NCBI GenBank assembly: GCA_963721435.1
Contig: CAVRJC010000012.1
Coordinates: forward strand, 806,001-870,000
Direction: 5' to 3'
Length of the DNA stretch: 64,000 nt
Origin: CAVRJC01 sp963721435
GTDB taxonomy: Bacteria; Actinomycetota; Acidimicrobiia; IMCC26256; DASPTH01
Shown here in pieces: positions 46,881 through 55,010 of this stretch; the stretch's first letter is position 1, and every line of letters begins with the position of its first letter. The notes below the pieces were generated by a model. It had not been told where the DNA came from, did no database searches, and worked only from the letters and a program-made list of their open reading frames with translations. Made by a program: the position numbers and the translations under genes.

Positions 46881-47711
46881 GTGCTGATCGCCTTCGCATC
46901 GGACTACGGCCACGACGACGAGTTCGTCGGGGTGTGCAAGGCCGTCATGCTCGGCCTCGCGCCCGACGTGCGCATCATCGACCTCGGCCACGACATCCCA
47001 CCGCACAACGTGCGCGCCGGCGCGCTCCTCCTCGTGCGCTCGGTGCAGTACCTCCCCGACGACTCGATCGTGGTCGCGGTCGTCGACCCCGGGGTCGGCA
47101 CCGATCGCCGGCTCATCGGCGTCGAGGTCGCGGGCGGGATCCTCCTCGGTCCCGACAACGGGCTCCTGGCACCGGCCGTCGCCCTCGCGGGCGGGGCCCG
47201 GACGGTGGTGTCGCTCGAGAACACGGAGTACCACCTGCCCGCGCCGGGCCCGACGTTCTCGGGTCGCGACATCCTCGCCCCGGCGGCCGCCTACCTGGCC
47301 GAGGGCCTGGCCCTCACCGAGCTGGGGCCGACCGTCGACCCCGCGGGCCTGGTGCCGGGCCTGGTCGGCCTCCCCGAGACCGGTGAGGGCGGTGCGATCG
47401 TCGGCGAGGTCTGGTGGGTCGACCGCTTCGGCAACTGCCAGCTCAACATCGACCCCGCCGAGCTCGCAGCAGCGCGGGTCGAGCCGGGAGACCCCGTCGA
47501 AGTGCATCTCGGCAACGGGATCCGGGCCGCGCGGTGGGTGCACACCTACGCCGACGCCAAGCCGTCGGAGCTCGTGCTGCTCGTCGACTCCTACGGCCTG
47601 CTGAGCCTGGCGCTCGACCGGGAGTCGGCAGGCGCCGCGCTCGGTCTGCGGGCCGGCAGCGCCGTCACCCTCGTGCCCGAAGGCGCCACCCTGACCGCGA
47701 GCACACCATGA
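46881..47711 (+). CDS. SAM hydroxide adenosyltransferase (DUF62 family)
   Basis: Protein of 276 residues with the DUF62 fold: N-terminal ASDYGHDDEFVGVCKAVM, VAVVDPGVGTDRR and the C-terminal domain entry VWWVDRFGNCQLNI. Members hydrolyse S-adenosylmethionine to adenosine and methionine; related enzymes are fluorinases and chlorinases, but the standard hydrolase is the expectation here. Start GTG 46881 lies 40 bases after a repeat pair. A 30-codon membrane ORF overlaps its stop. Confidence 0.88.
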   Translation: MLIAFASDYGHDDEFVGVCKAVMLGLAPDVRIIDLGHDIPPHNVRAGALLLVRSVQYLPDDSIVVAVVDPGVGTDRRLIGVEVAGGILLGPDNGLLAPAVALAGGARTVVSLENTEYHLPAPGPTFSGRDILAPAAAYLAEGLALTELGPTVDPAGLVPGLVGLPETGEGGAIVGEVWWVDRFGNCQLNIDPAELAAARVEPGDPVEVHLGNGIRAARWVHTYADAKPSELVLLVDSYGLLSLALDRESAGAALGLRAGSAVTLVPEGATLTASTP

Positions 47712-47800
47712 GACCCGGCACCACCATCGCCCTCGGCATCCTCCTCCTCCTCATCCTCGGCGCCGCCGCCGCCCAGTTCGTCCTCCACTTGGGGCCATAG
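47708..47800 (+). CDS. Candidate 30-residue single-helix membrane protein
   Basis: ATG 47708 overlaps the SAM hydrolase stop (ATGA) and encodes MRPGTTIALGILLLLILGAA followed by AAQFVLHLGP and a stop. It is one hydrophobic helix with a positively charged start. The coupling and clean helix suggest a real small protein, but the length makes chance possible. The next 214 bp hold a short GGCGGC-GCA-GCCGCC hairpin near 47890 and nothing else I recognise. Confidence 0.45.
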   Translation: MRPGTTIALGILLLLILGAAAAQFVLHLGP

Positions 47801-48014
47801 AACCCGCGCGAAGAACCAGAGGCGAGCGGGTCCGCCGGACCGGACCGACGCAGCGCCAACCAGCGAGCCGTGGCCCGAGCGGCCCGGCGGCGCAGCCGCC
47901 AAGAGCGGAAGAAAGGGATCCGGTCGCGTGGGCGCAGGCGGGCTTGGGGCGGGCTGGGAGGCTTCGCAAACACCGGCAAGCCGATGTTCACGCCGCCCAC
48001 ACCCACGCACCGGA

Positions 48015-48788
48015 TCAGTTCGAGCTTCCCCCCGGGGGACGCTCGTGCTCCTCAATCGGCGCTGCGTCGGAAGTGCTTGAGGAATTCGACCACTCTCCGT
48101 GAGAATTTGGGGATTCCCGAACGCGACCCGAGGCGAGCACGAATCCGGCGTAGATGATCGTCACGCCAACGGCGAGGCTGAGCGCGAACGCCTCGTCGTG
48201 ACCGACCAGGCCCTGCACCAGGCCGCCGCTCGAGAGCACCAGCGTGCCGAGCGCGATGAGACCGTTGGCGGCGGCCAGCCTTCCGCGGTCGGGAACGCCG
48301 GGATCACGGGCGAACCGTGCCGCGGAGACGACCGCGCCGACGAAGATCACCATCGCGGCCACGCCGCTGCCGACGGCAGCGAGGACGCGTGGCAGTGCGC
48401 CGAACACCTCGCTGCCCTGGGGGATCGCGGTGCCGTGGATGGGGTCGATCGGGGCGCTGAAGACGACTCCCGCCGCGAACATGCTGAAGGAGACGACCAC
48501 CCACTGCGCGCGGCGGGCCGTCTTCAGGGTGCAGAGGAGGAAGACGGTGCCGAGGGCGAGCCAGGGCACGTTCACCACCGCGCCGAGGAGGAAGAACACC
48601 CGGAAGGTGCCCTGGTCCCAGCCGGTGGAGGTGCCGGTGGCGAGCGCGGCCGACGCCAGGGCGAACAGGGCGAGCGAGATGGCCCACGCCCGGTACTCCG
48701 GGCGGTGCGTGCGGGTGTAGCGCACGAGCATGGCCTGGGCGAACAGCGACGACACCGCCGTGGCCACGAACGCCAGCGCTACCACCAT
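48015..48788 (-). CDS. Multi-helix membrane protein, unknown function
   Basis: Protein of 257 residues with about seven hydrophobic helices from VVALAFVATAVSSLFAQAML to AFALSLAVGVTIIYAGFVLA, a YRAWAISLALFALASAALATG segment and a polar, Ser/Asn-rich tail. It resembles uncharacterised 7-helix actinobacterial membrane proteins. ATG 48788 is chosen as start because upstream codons lie in a tandem repeat and have no membrane character. It is divergent from rex. Confidence 0.65.
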   Translation of the reverse strand: MVVALAFVATAVSSLFAQAMLVRYTRTHRPEYRAWAISLALFALASAALATGTSTGWDQGTFRVFFLLGAVVNVPWLALGTVFLLCTLKTARRAQWVVVSFSMFAAGVVFSAPIDPIHGTAIPQGSEVFGALPRVLAAVGSGVAAMVIFVGAVVSAARFARDPGVPDRGRLAAANGLIALGTLVLSSGGLVQGLVGHDEAFALSLAVGVTIIYAGFVLASGRVRESPNSHGEWSNSSSTSDAAPIEEHERPPGGSSN

Positions 48789-48789
48789 G

Positions 48790-48938
48790 ACTCTGGCTCC
48801 CTCGAGGCTCTGAGTGACTCCGTCTCGCGCGGCGGCTTCGGCACGCCTTTCGCTCGCGATTCCCCTCACTATGGCTCGCTCAAAGCTTTGAGTGACACTC
48901 GGCTCGAGTCGGGTCTTCGGGCACGCCTTTCGCTCGCG
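48790..48938. repeat. Diverged 78-80 bp tandem duplication
   Basis: Two units lie head to tail between the membrane protein gene and rex. Each has a block with TGGCTC, a CTC-rich core and CTTTGAGTGAC or CTCTGAGTGAC, then CGGCACGCCTTTCGCTCGCG (48839-48858; 48919-48938). The inter-unit distance is 78 bases for the first block and 80 for the second. It occupies the whole promoter region of the membrane protein gene. Confidence 0.7.
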
Positions 48939-48943
48939 TGACT

Positions 48944-48961
48944 TTGAGAAAATGTGCACAA
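48944..48961 (+). promoter_or_regulatory. Probable Rex operator (autoregulation)
   Basis: TTGAG-N8-CACAA at 48944-48961 matches the Rex operator pattern TTGTG-N8-CACAA with one mismatch, inside a longer CTTTGAG/CACAAAG inverted repeat. TTGAGA at 48944 can also serve as a -35 with TACCCT at 48968-48973 as -10 (18-base spacer), so bound Rex would block RNA polymerase. It lies directly upstream of rex. Confidence 0.7.
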
Positions 48962-49031
48962 AGTCGGTACCCTGAGACTCATACGCACTCGCCCGGCCGC
49001 ACGTCAACCGGGTGGAATTCTGGAGGGCACC

Positions 49032-49703
49032 ATTTCCGACTCGCGCCGAATCCCGGAAGCGACGGTCGCGCGGCTGCCGCTCTACTACCGGGCGCTCCTC
49101 GAGACGGCCGATCAGGAGATCGGCACGGTCTCGTCCGAGCGGCTGGCCGAGCTCGCCGGTGTGAACGCGGCGAAGGTCCGCAAGGACCTCTCCTACCTCG
49201 GGTCATACGGCACCCGGGGCGTGGGCTACGACGTCGACTACCTGCTCCACGAGATCTCCCGCGAGCTCGGCCTCACCCACGACTGGCCGGTCGCGATCGT
49301 GGGGATGGGCAACCTCGGCCAGGCCCTCGCCAACTACCGCGGCTTCGGCGCTCGCGGCTTCCGGATCGTGGCGTTGGTCGACACCGACCCCGACAAGATC
49401 GGCCGCCCGGTCGGCGACCTCACGGTCGAGGCGCTCGACGACCTCCCTGCGATCACCCGGGAGCGCGGCATCGCCATCGGGATGATCGCGGTGCCGGCGC
49501 ACGCGGCCCAGGAAGTCGCCGATCGGCTCGCCGACGCCGGCATCCGGTCGATCCTGAACTTCGCGCCCACGGTGGTCACCGCGCCCGACGACGTGTCGCT
49601 GCGCAAGGTCGACCTCGCGATCGAGCTCCAGATCCTCTCCTTCTACCAGCAGCGCCGGGAACCGTCGCCCAAGCGCTCGGTCGCGTCGGCGAAGGCACGA
49701 TGA
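49032..49703 (+). CDS. rex: Redox-sensing transcriptional repressor Rex
   Basis: NADH/NAD-responsive repressor. The winged-helix domain (RIPEATVARLPLYYRALLE, GVNAAKVRKDLSYLGSYGTRG) is followed by the Rossmann NADH domain (VAIVGMGNLGQALANY, VDTDPDKIG) and the domain-swap helix ELQILSFYQQRRE. It heads the heme operon, as in Streptomyces. The frame is open from GTG 48954, but that codon lies in the Rex operator; the only good ribosome site, GGAGGG at 49022, points to ATT 49032, a rare start giving the normal N-terminus. The first codon is therefore uncertain. Confidence 0.9.
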   Translation: MSDSRRIPEATVARLPLYYRALLETADQEIGTVSSERLAELAGVNAAKVRKDLSYLGSYGTRGVGYDVDYLLHEISRELGLTHDWPVAIVGMGNLGQALANYRGFGARGFRIVALVDTDPDKIGRPVGDLTVEALDDLPAITRERGIAIGMIAVPAHAAQEVADRLADAGIRSILNFAPTVVTAPDDVSLRKVDLAIELQILSFYQQRREPSPKRSVASAKAR

Positions 49704-50341
49704 CGGCCCGCGCCGCGATCACCGGCTACCCGGTCAACCTCGTGCTCACCGGACGCCGTTGCGTCGTCGTCGGCGCCGGGCGCATCGCGGCGCGCAAGAT
49801 CGAGGCCCTGCTCGACGCGGGCGCCGACGTGCACGTGATCGCACCCGACGCGAGCGCGGAGGTCGAGGCCTGGGCGGATGCACGCCGACTCAACCTGTCG
49901 CGCCGGGCGTTCACGGCCGCCGACCTCGAGGGTGCGTGGTTGGCCGCCACCGCGACCGGCGACCCGGCCGTCGACCGTGCCGTGTTCGCCGCAGGTGAAG
50001 AACGCGGCATCTGGGTGAATTCGGCCGACGACCCGGAGAACTGCTCGTTCACGCTGATGTCGGTGGTGCGCCAGGGCGACCTCGTCGTGACCATCGGCAC
50101 CGGCGGCCGGAGCCCGGCGCTGGCCACGTGGTTACGGCGCCGGTTCACGACCGAGCTGGGCCCCGAGTACACCGTCCTCCTCGACATCCTGTCCGAGGCG
50201 CGGGAAGAGGTTCGGGCCGGCGGCCGTTCGTCCGAGGAGCCTGATTGGCAACAGGCCCTCGATTCCGGCATGCTCGACCTGATTCGCGCCGGGCGCGTCG
50301 CAGAAGCCAAGGAGCTGCTCCGGGCATGTCTCTCGTCGTAG
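49700..50341 (+). CDS. Precorrin-2 dehydrogenase (siroheme synthase N-domain type)
   Basis: Protein of 213 residues with a Rossmann fold (CVVVGAGRIAARKIEALLDAG) and the siroheme-synthase middle signature NCSFTLMSVVRQGDLVVTIG. This family oxidises precorrin-2 to sirohydrochlorin with NAD and may insert iron. The ATG at 49700 overlaps the rex stop and the 3' end overlaps hemA by 16 bases. With the CobA domain encoded downstream it would supply siroheme from uroporphyrinogen III. Confidence 0.85.
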   Translation: MTARAAITGYPVNLVLTGRRCVVVGAGRIAARKIEALLDAGADVHVIAPDASAEVEAWADARRLNLSRRAFTAADLEGAWLAATATGDPAVDRAVFAAGEERGIWVNSADDPENCSFTLMSVVRQGDLVVTIGTGGRSPALATWLRRRFTTELGPEYTVLLDILSEAREEVRAGGRSSEEPDWQQALDSGMLDLIRAGRVAEAKELLRACLSS

Positions 50342-51612
50342 TCGGCCTCAACCACCGGACGGTTCCGGTCGAGCTCCTCGAGCGCATGGCGGTCGCGCCC
50401 GAGGGCATGCCCAAGGCGCTCGAGGACCTGGCGCGCCGCGAGCACCTCGCCGAGGTCGTGCTGCTCTCCACCTGCAACCGCACCGAGATCTATTCGCACG
50501 CGACGCTCTTCCACCCCGCGATGCAGGACGTGCGCGACTTCCTCGCCGACACGTCGGGCGTCGACCCCGACGAGTTCGGCGACCTCCTCTACGCGTACTA
50601 CGACGATGCCGCGGTGGCACACCTGTTCGGTGTGGCTGCGGGCCTCGACTCGATGATCATCGGCGAAGGTGAGATCCTCGGTCAGGTGCGCGAGGCGTGG
50701 ACGATCGCGGAGCGCGAGCACGCGAGCGGGCCGCTCTTGTCGCGCACGTTCCGGCACGCGATCGAAGTCGGCAAGCGGGCGCGCACGGAGACCGGCATCG
50801 GGCGCAACTCGGTGTCGGTGTCGACGGCTGCGGTCACGCTCGCGGCGAGCAAGCTCGGCACCCTCGACGAGCGTCGTGTGCTCGTGCTCGGCGCGGGCGG
50901 GATGGGTGAGAGCGCGGCACTCGCGCTCGCGGGAGCCGGCGTCGGCGAGATCGTGGTCGCCAACCGCACCGCGTCCACCGCGGGCGCGCTTGCGGGTCGT
51001 GTGAACGGACGGTCGATCCCCCTGAGCGGGCTCGCCGATGCGCTCGACGAGTGTGACCTCCTCCTCGTTTCGACCGGCGCACCCGAGGTGCTGGTGGAGC
51101 GAGGCGCGATCGAGGCGGCGATGGAGCGTCGGAACGGCCGCGCGCTGCTGATCGTCGACATCGGCATGCCGCGCAACGTCGACCCCGGCGCGGGCGAGGT
51201 GTTCGGCGTGGATCTCCTCGACATCGACGACCTGCGGGGCGTCGGCGAGCAGTCGTTGTCGGAGCGCCGGCAGGAGATCGGCAAGGTCCGCGACGTCATC
51301 GCCGAGGAGCTCGACAAGTACCGCGTCGAGAAGTCGGCCCGCGAAGCCGCACCGCTCGTCACCGCGCTGCGGGCGCGGGCGGAGGACATCCGGCTCGGTG
51401 AGCTCGAACGCGCACGGGCGCGGCTCGGCGATCTCACCCCGGAAGCGTGGGAAGCACTCGACGCGTTGACACGCAGTGTCGTCAACAAGCTGCTGCACGA
51501 GCCGACCGTCCGCATCAAGGACGCCGCGGGCACCGCGCGCGGAGATCTCTACGCCGACGCGTTGGCCGATCTGTTCGCGTTACGCGACGTCGATCCCGAA
51601 CCCGACGCTTGA
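50326..51612 (+). CDS. hemA: Glutamyl-tRNA reductase
   Basis: First committed enzyme of C5 heme synthesis; reduces glutamyl-tRNA to glutamate-1-semialdehyde. Length 428 residues. The catalytic cysteine is Cys50 in LLSTCNRTEIY; other family features are GEGEILGQVREAW, GIGRNSVSVSTAAV and the NADPH-binding segment VLVLGAGGMGESAALALAGAG. Start ATG 50326 follows AAGGAG inside the preceding gene. The stop overlaps hemC by one base (TGATG). Confidence 0.95.
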   Translation: MSLVVVGLNHRTVPVELLERMAVAPEGMPKALEDLARREHLAEVVLLSTCNRTEIYSHATLFHPAMQDVRDFLADTSGVDPDEFGDLLYAYYDDAAVAHLFGVAAGLDSMIIGEGEILGQVREAWTIAEREHASGPLLSRTFRHAIEVGKRARTETGIGRNSVSVSTAAVTLAASKLGTLDERRVLVLGAGGMGESAALALAGAGVGEIVVANRTASTAGALAGRVNGRSIPLSGLADALDECDLLLVSTGAPEVLVERGAIEAAMERRNGRALLIVDIGMPRNVDPGAGEVFGVDLLDIDDLRGVGEQSLSERRQEIGKVRDVIAEELDKYRVEKSAREAAPLVTALRARAEDIRLGELERARARLGDLTPEAWEALDALTRSVVNKLLHEPTVRIKDAAGTARGDLYADALADLFALRDVDPEPDA

Positions 51613-52503
51613 TGCCCGCGCTGCGCGTCGCGACGCGCGGGAGCGTGCTCGCCCGCTGGCAGGCCGAACGCGTGGCGACGTTGCTCGGTGGCGAAGTCCA
51701 GCTGGTGATCATCACGACGACGGGTGACACGCGCACCGACACTCCGATCCACGAGATGGGTGGGACGGGCGTGTTCGTCAAGGAAGTGCAGCAAGCCGTG
51801 CTCGACGGCCGCGCCGACATCGCGGTGCACTCGGCCAAGGATCTCCCAGCGTCGGCATCGCCCGAAGGCTTGGTGCTCGCGGCGGTCCCCGAGCGCGCCG
51901 ACCCGCGTGACGCGCTCGTCGGGTCGACGCTCGACGCACTCCCCACGGGCGCAGTGATCGGCACCGGCTCGGTGCGGCGCCGCGCGCAGCTCGCCGCGCA
52001 CCGGCCCGATCTCACGTTCGCAGAGCTGCGCGGCAACATCCCGACCCGGTTGGACAAGGCCGGCGACTTCGACGCGATCGTCGTCGCGCTCGCCGCCCTC
52101 GAGCGGCTCGGCACGAGCGATCGGGCGACCGACGTGCTCGACCCGTCGGTGATGTTGCCGATGGTCGCGGCAGGGCGCGCTCGCGGTCGAGTGTCGTGGC
52201 GACGACAACGAGACGCTCGCACGGGTCGCCGCCATCGACGACTCGAGCGCCCACCGGGTGGTCGACGCCGAGCGTGCGTTCCTCGCCGCGCTCGGCGGCG
52301 GTTGCGACCTGCCGTGCGCGGCGCTCGCACACGCCGAAGGTTCGGAGATCACGATCGCGGCGCTCCTTGCCTCGGCCGATGGCCGCATCGTGCTGCGCTC
52401 CTCGCGGCGGGGACCCGATCCCGCGCTGGTCGGCACCGAGGTGGCCGACGACGTGTTGGAGCAAGGCGGGCGCGAGCTCCTCGACACGGGAGTGGGCGCG
52501 TGA
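51612..52503 (+). CDS. hemC: Porphobilinogen deaminase (frame broken)
   Basis: Joins four porphobilinogen units to hydroxymethylbilane; about 298 residues. N-terminal LRVATRGSVLARWQAERVA, the segment VHSAKDLPAS and GTGSVRRRAQLAAHRPDL are clear. The dipyrromethane-cofactor cysteine is in LGGGCDLPCAALA, in a second frame. The break near 52183 falls in the family motif P-x-x-GQGAL: a GCAGG tandem pair appears reduced to one copy, so five bases (or a CG) are missing. Since the enzyme is essential, I read this as sequence error. Confidence 0.88.
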
Positions 52504-53976
52504 CCGTCTACCTCGTGGGCGCGGGGCCGGGGGATCCGGGACTGCTCACCGTGCGCGGGTTCGCGGTGCTCACCAGCGCCGACGTCGTCGTGTACGACCG
52601 CCTCGCGTCGCCGACCCTGCTCGAAGTCGTGCCCGCAGGCGCGGAGCTGATCTCGGCCGGGAAGGCACCCGGCAAGGTCGACATGAGCCAGGACGAGATC
52701 AACGCGGTGCTCGTCGACCGCGGCAAGACCGCGAACACCGTCGTGCGGCTCAAGGGCGGCGACCCGTTCGTGTTCGGGCGGGGCGGCGAAGAAGCCGAAG
52801 CGCTCGCCGCTGCGGGGATCCCCTACGAAGTGGTGCCGGGCGTCACGAGCGCGATCGGCGCGTTGGCCTACGGGGGCATCCCGATCACCCACCGCGGGGT
52901 CTCGACCCACTTCACGGTGGTGACCGGGCACGAAGACCCGGTGAAGGGCCGCACCGACGTCGACTGGGACGCGCTCGCACGCGTCGGCGGCACCCTGGTG
53001 ATCCTCATGGGCGCCGGCAAGATCGGTGACATCGCGCAACGACTGATCGACGGTGGGCTCGACGCGGCCACGCCCGTCGCCGCGGTCCGCAACGGGACGC
53101 GCCCCGACCAGCACACGGTGCGCGCCACCCTCGCCACGATCAAGGACGCCGGCGTGCGAGCACCGAGCGCGATCGTGGTCGGCGACGTGGCCGCGCTCGA
53201 CCTCGCGTGGTTCGAGTCGCGACCGCTCTTCGGCCGCTCGGTGGTGGTGACCCGCGCGCGAGCAGGCCAGCGAGCTGCGCGCCCGCCTCGTTGCGCTCGG
53301 TGCCGACGTGATCGAGCTCCCGACCATCAGCATCGAGCCCCTCGACTTCACGATGCCGCCACTCACCGAGCTCGGGTGGCTGGTGTTCACCTCGGTGAAC
53401 GGCGTCGACGCGTTCTTCGACCGCGGTCTCGATCGGGCAGGGCTCGACTCCCGCGCGCTCGCGGGAGTGAGAATCGCGGCGATCGGCCCGAGCACCGAGC
53501 GCGCGCTGCTCGCCCGCGGCATCCGTGTCGACATCACACCCGAGCGCGCCCGTCGCCGAGTCACTGCTGGACGCGTTCCCCGATCCTGCCGTCGACGGCG
53601 AGCGTGTGCTCGCTCGCGCGCGCCGAGCAGGGCCGCGACGTGCTCCCCGAGGGGCTCACGGCGCGCGGCTACACCGTCGACGTGCTCCCCGTGTACCGCA
53701 CGGTGCGCGCGGAGCCCGACGCCGATGCCCTCGCCCGCGTGCGCGCGGGCAACGTCGACGCGATCACGTTCACGTCGTCGTCGACCGTCGACAACCTGTG
53801 CGACGTGCATGGGCGCCGTGCCCGACCCACAGCCGGTGGTGGTGTCGATCGGCCCCGCCACGTCGGAGACCGCCCGCGCCCGCGGCCTCCGCGTCGACGT
53901 CGAAGCCTCCGATCACACCATCGACGGCGTCGTGACCGCCCTCCTCTCGGTTTTGGCGTCGGTTCGGACCGCCTGA
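52500..53976 (+). CDS. Uroporphyrinogen-III methyltransferase/synthase fusion (frame broken)
   Basis: CobA-HemD fusion of about 494 residues, usual in actinobacteria. Residues 1-245 form the SAM-dependent methyltransferase (VYLVGAGPGDPGLLTVRG, LKGGDPFVFGRGGEEAEAL, VVPGVTSAIGALAYGGIPIT). The rest is uroporphyrinogen-III synthase. The HemD half has four breaks, near 53263, 53559, 53620 and 53812; adding one CG at each yields TRAREQASELRARL, PERAPVAESLLDAFPD and a continuous C-terminus. Start GTG 52500 overlaps the hemC stop. Confidence 0.88.
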
Positions 53977-54003
53977 GGTACCCGTGAGCAGACGCCAAAA
54001 CCG
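53948..54003. repeat. 13-bp perfect inverted repeat across the cobA/hemD stop
   Basis: CGGTTTTGGCGTC (53948-53960) and its complement GACGCCAAAACCG (53991-54003), separated by 30 bases that contain the hemD stop codon at 53974. It may be a hairpin limiting read-through into hemB or an operator; the T-run is internal to the stem, not after it. Confidence 0.65.
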
Positions 54004-54032
54004 GGGGTGGAGGCAGCGCGTACCATTTGCGG

Positions 54033-55010
54033 ATGAGCTTTCCCGAACGGCGGATGCGCAGGTTGCGGCGCACGCCGGCGTTGCGCCGCCTGGTGGCCGA
54101 GGCACGGCTGTCGGTCGACGACCTCGTCGCGCCGTTGTTCGTGAAGGAAGGCATCGACACGCCTGAGCCCGTGTCCTCGATGCCGGGCGTCGTGCAGCAC
54201 ACCCAGGAGAGCCTGCGCAAGGAAGTGCGCGCGCTCGCCGACCTCGGCGTGCCCGCGGTGATCCTGTTCGGTGTCCCCGCCCGCAAGGACGCGACCGGCT
54301 CGGGCGCCGACTCTCCCGACGGCGTGGTGCAGACGGCACTGCGGCACCTGCGTGACGAGGTCGGCGACGACCTCGTGCTCATGGCCGACGACTGCCTCGA
54401 CGAGTACACCGATCACGGCCACTGCGGCCTCCTCACCGCCGGCGGCGACGTCGACAACGACGCCACGTTGGAGCGCTACGCGTCGATCGCGATCGCGCAG
54501 GCCGACGCGGGGGCAGACGTGATCGCGCCGTCGGGGATGATGGACGGCCAGGTCGGTGCGATCCGCGACGCACTCGACGAGAGCGGCCACGCCGACGCCG
54601 CCATCCTCGCCTACGCGGCCAAGTACGCGTCGACGTTCTACGGGCCGTTCCGCGACGCCGCCGAGTGCGCCCCGCAGTTCGGTGACCGACGCGGGTACCA
54701 GATGGATCCCGCCAACGCGCGCGAGGCACTCGACGAAGCCGCCCTCGACATCGAAGAGGGCGCCGACATGGTGATGGTGAAGCCCGCGGTGCCGTACCTC
54801 GACGTGCTCGGCGCGCTGCGCACCGCCTTCGACGTGCCCGTCGCGGCGTATCACGTGAGTGGTGAGTACGCGATGCTGAAGGCCGCCGCGCAGAACGGCT
54901 GGCTCGACGGCGACGCCGCCGCGCTCGAGACCCTCACCTCGATCAAGCGCGCGGGCGCCGACTTCGTGCTCACCTACTTCGCACGCGAGTTAGCCGTTCG
55001 CCTCGCGTGA
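54033..55010 (+). CDS. hemB: Delta-aminolevulinic acid dehydratase (porphobilinogen synthase)
   Basis: Condenses two 5-aminolevulinate molecules; 325 residues. The Schiff-base lysines are Lys197 (AYAAKYASTFYGPF) and Lys250 (MVMVKPAVPYLD). The metal site reads C121-L-D123-E-Y-T-D-H-G-H-C131: two of the three zinc cysteines are kept and the middle one is Asp, a mixed type between zinc and magnesium enzymes. ATG 54033 is used; a TTG two codons earlier is possible. The hemL GTG overlaps the stop. Confidence 0.94.
   Translation: MSFPERRMRRLRRTPALRRLVAEARLSVDDLVAPLFVKEGIDTPEPVSSMPGVVQHTQESLRKEVRALADLGVPAVILFGVPARKDATGSGADSPDGVVQTALRHLRDEVGDDLVLMADDCLDEYTDHGHCGLLTAGGDVDNDATLERYASIAIAQADAGADVIAPSGMMDGQVGAIRDALDESGHADAAILAYAAKYASTFYGPFRDAAECAPQFGDRRGYQMDPANAREALDEAALDIEEGADMVMVKPAVPYLDVLGALRTAFDVPVAAYHVSGEYAMLKAAAQNGWLDGDAAALETLTSIKRAGADFVLTYFARELAVRLA

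Noticed and set aside
48954..49031. Longer Rex protein starting at GTG 48954
   Set aside because: The start lies inside the probable operator, has no ribosome site, and the added residues do not resemble Rex N-termini.
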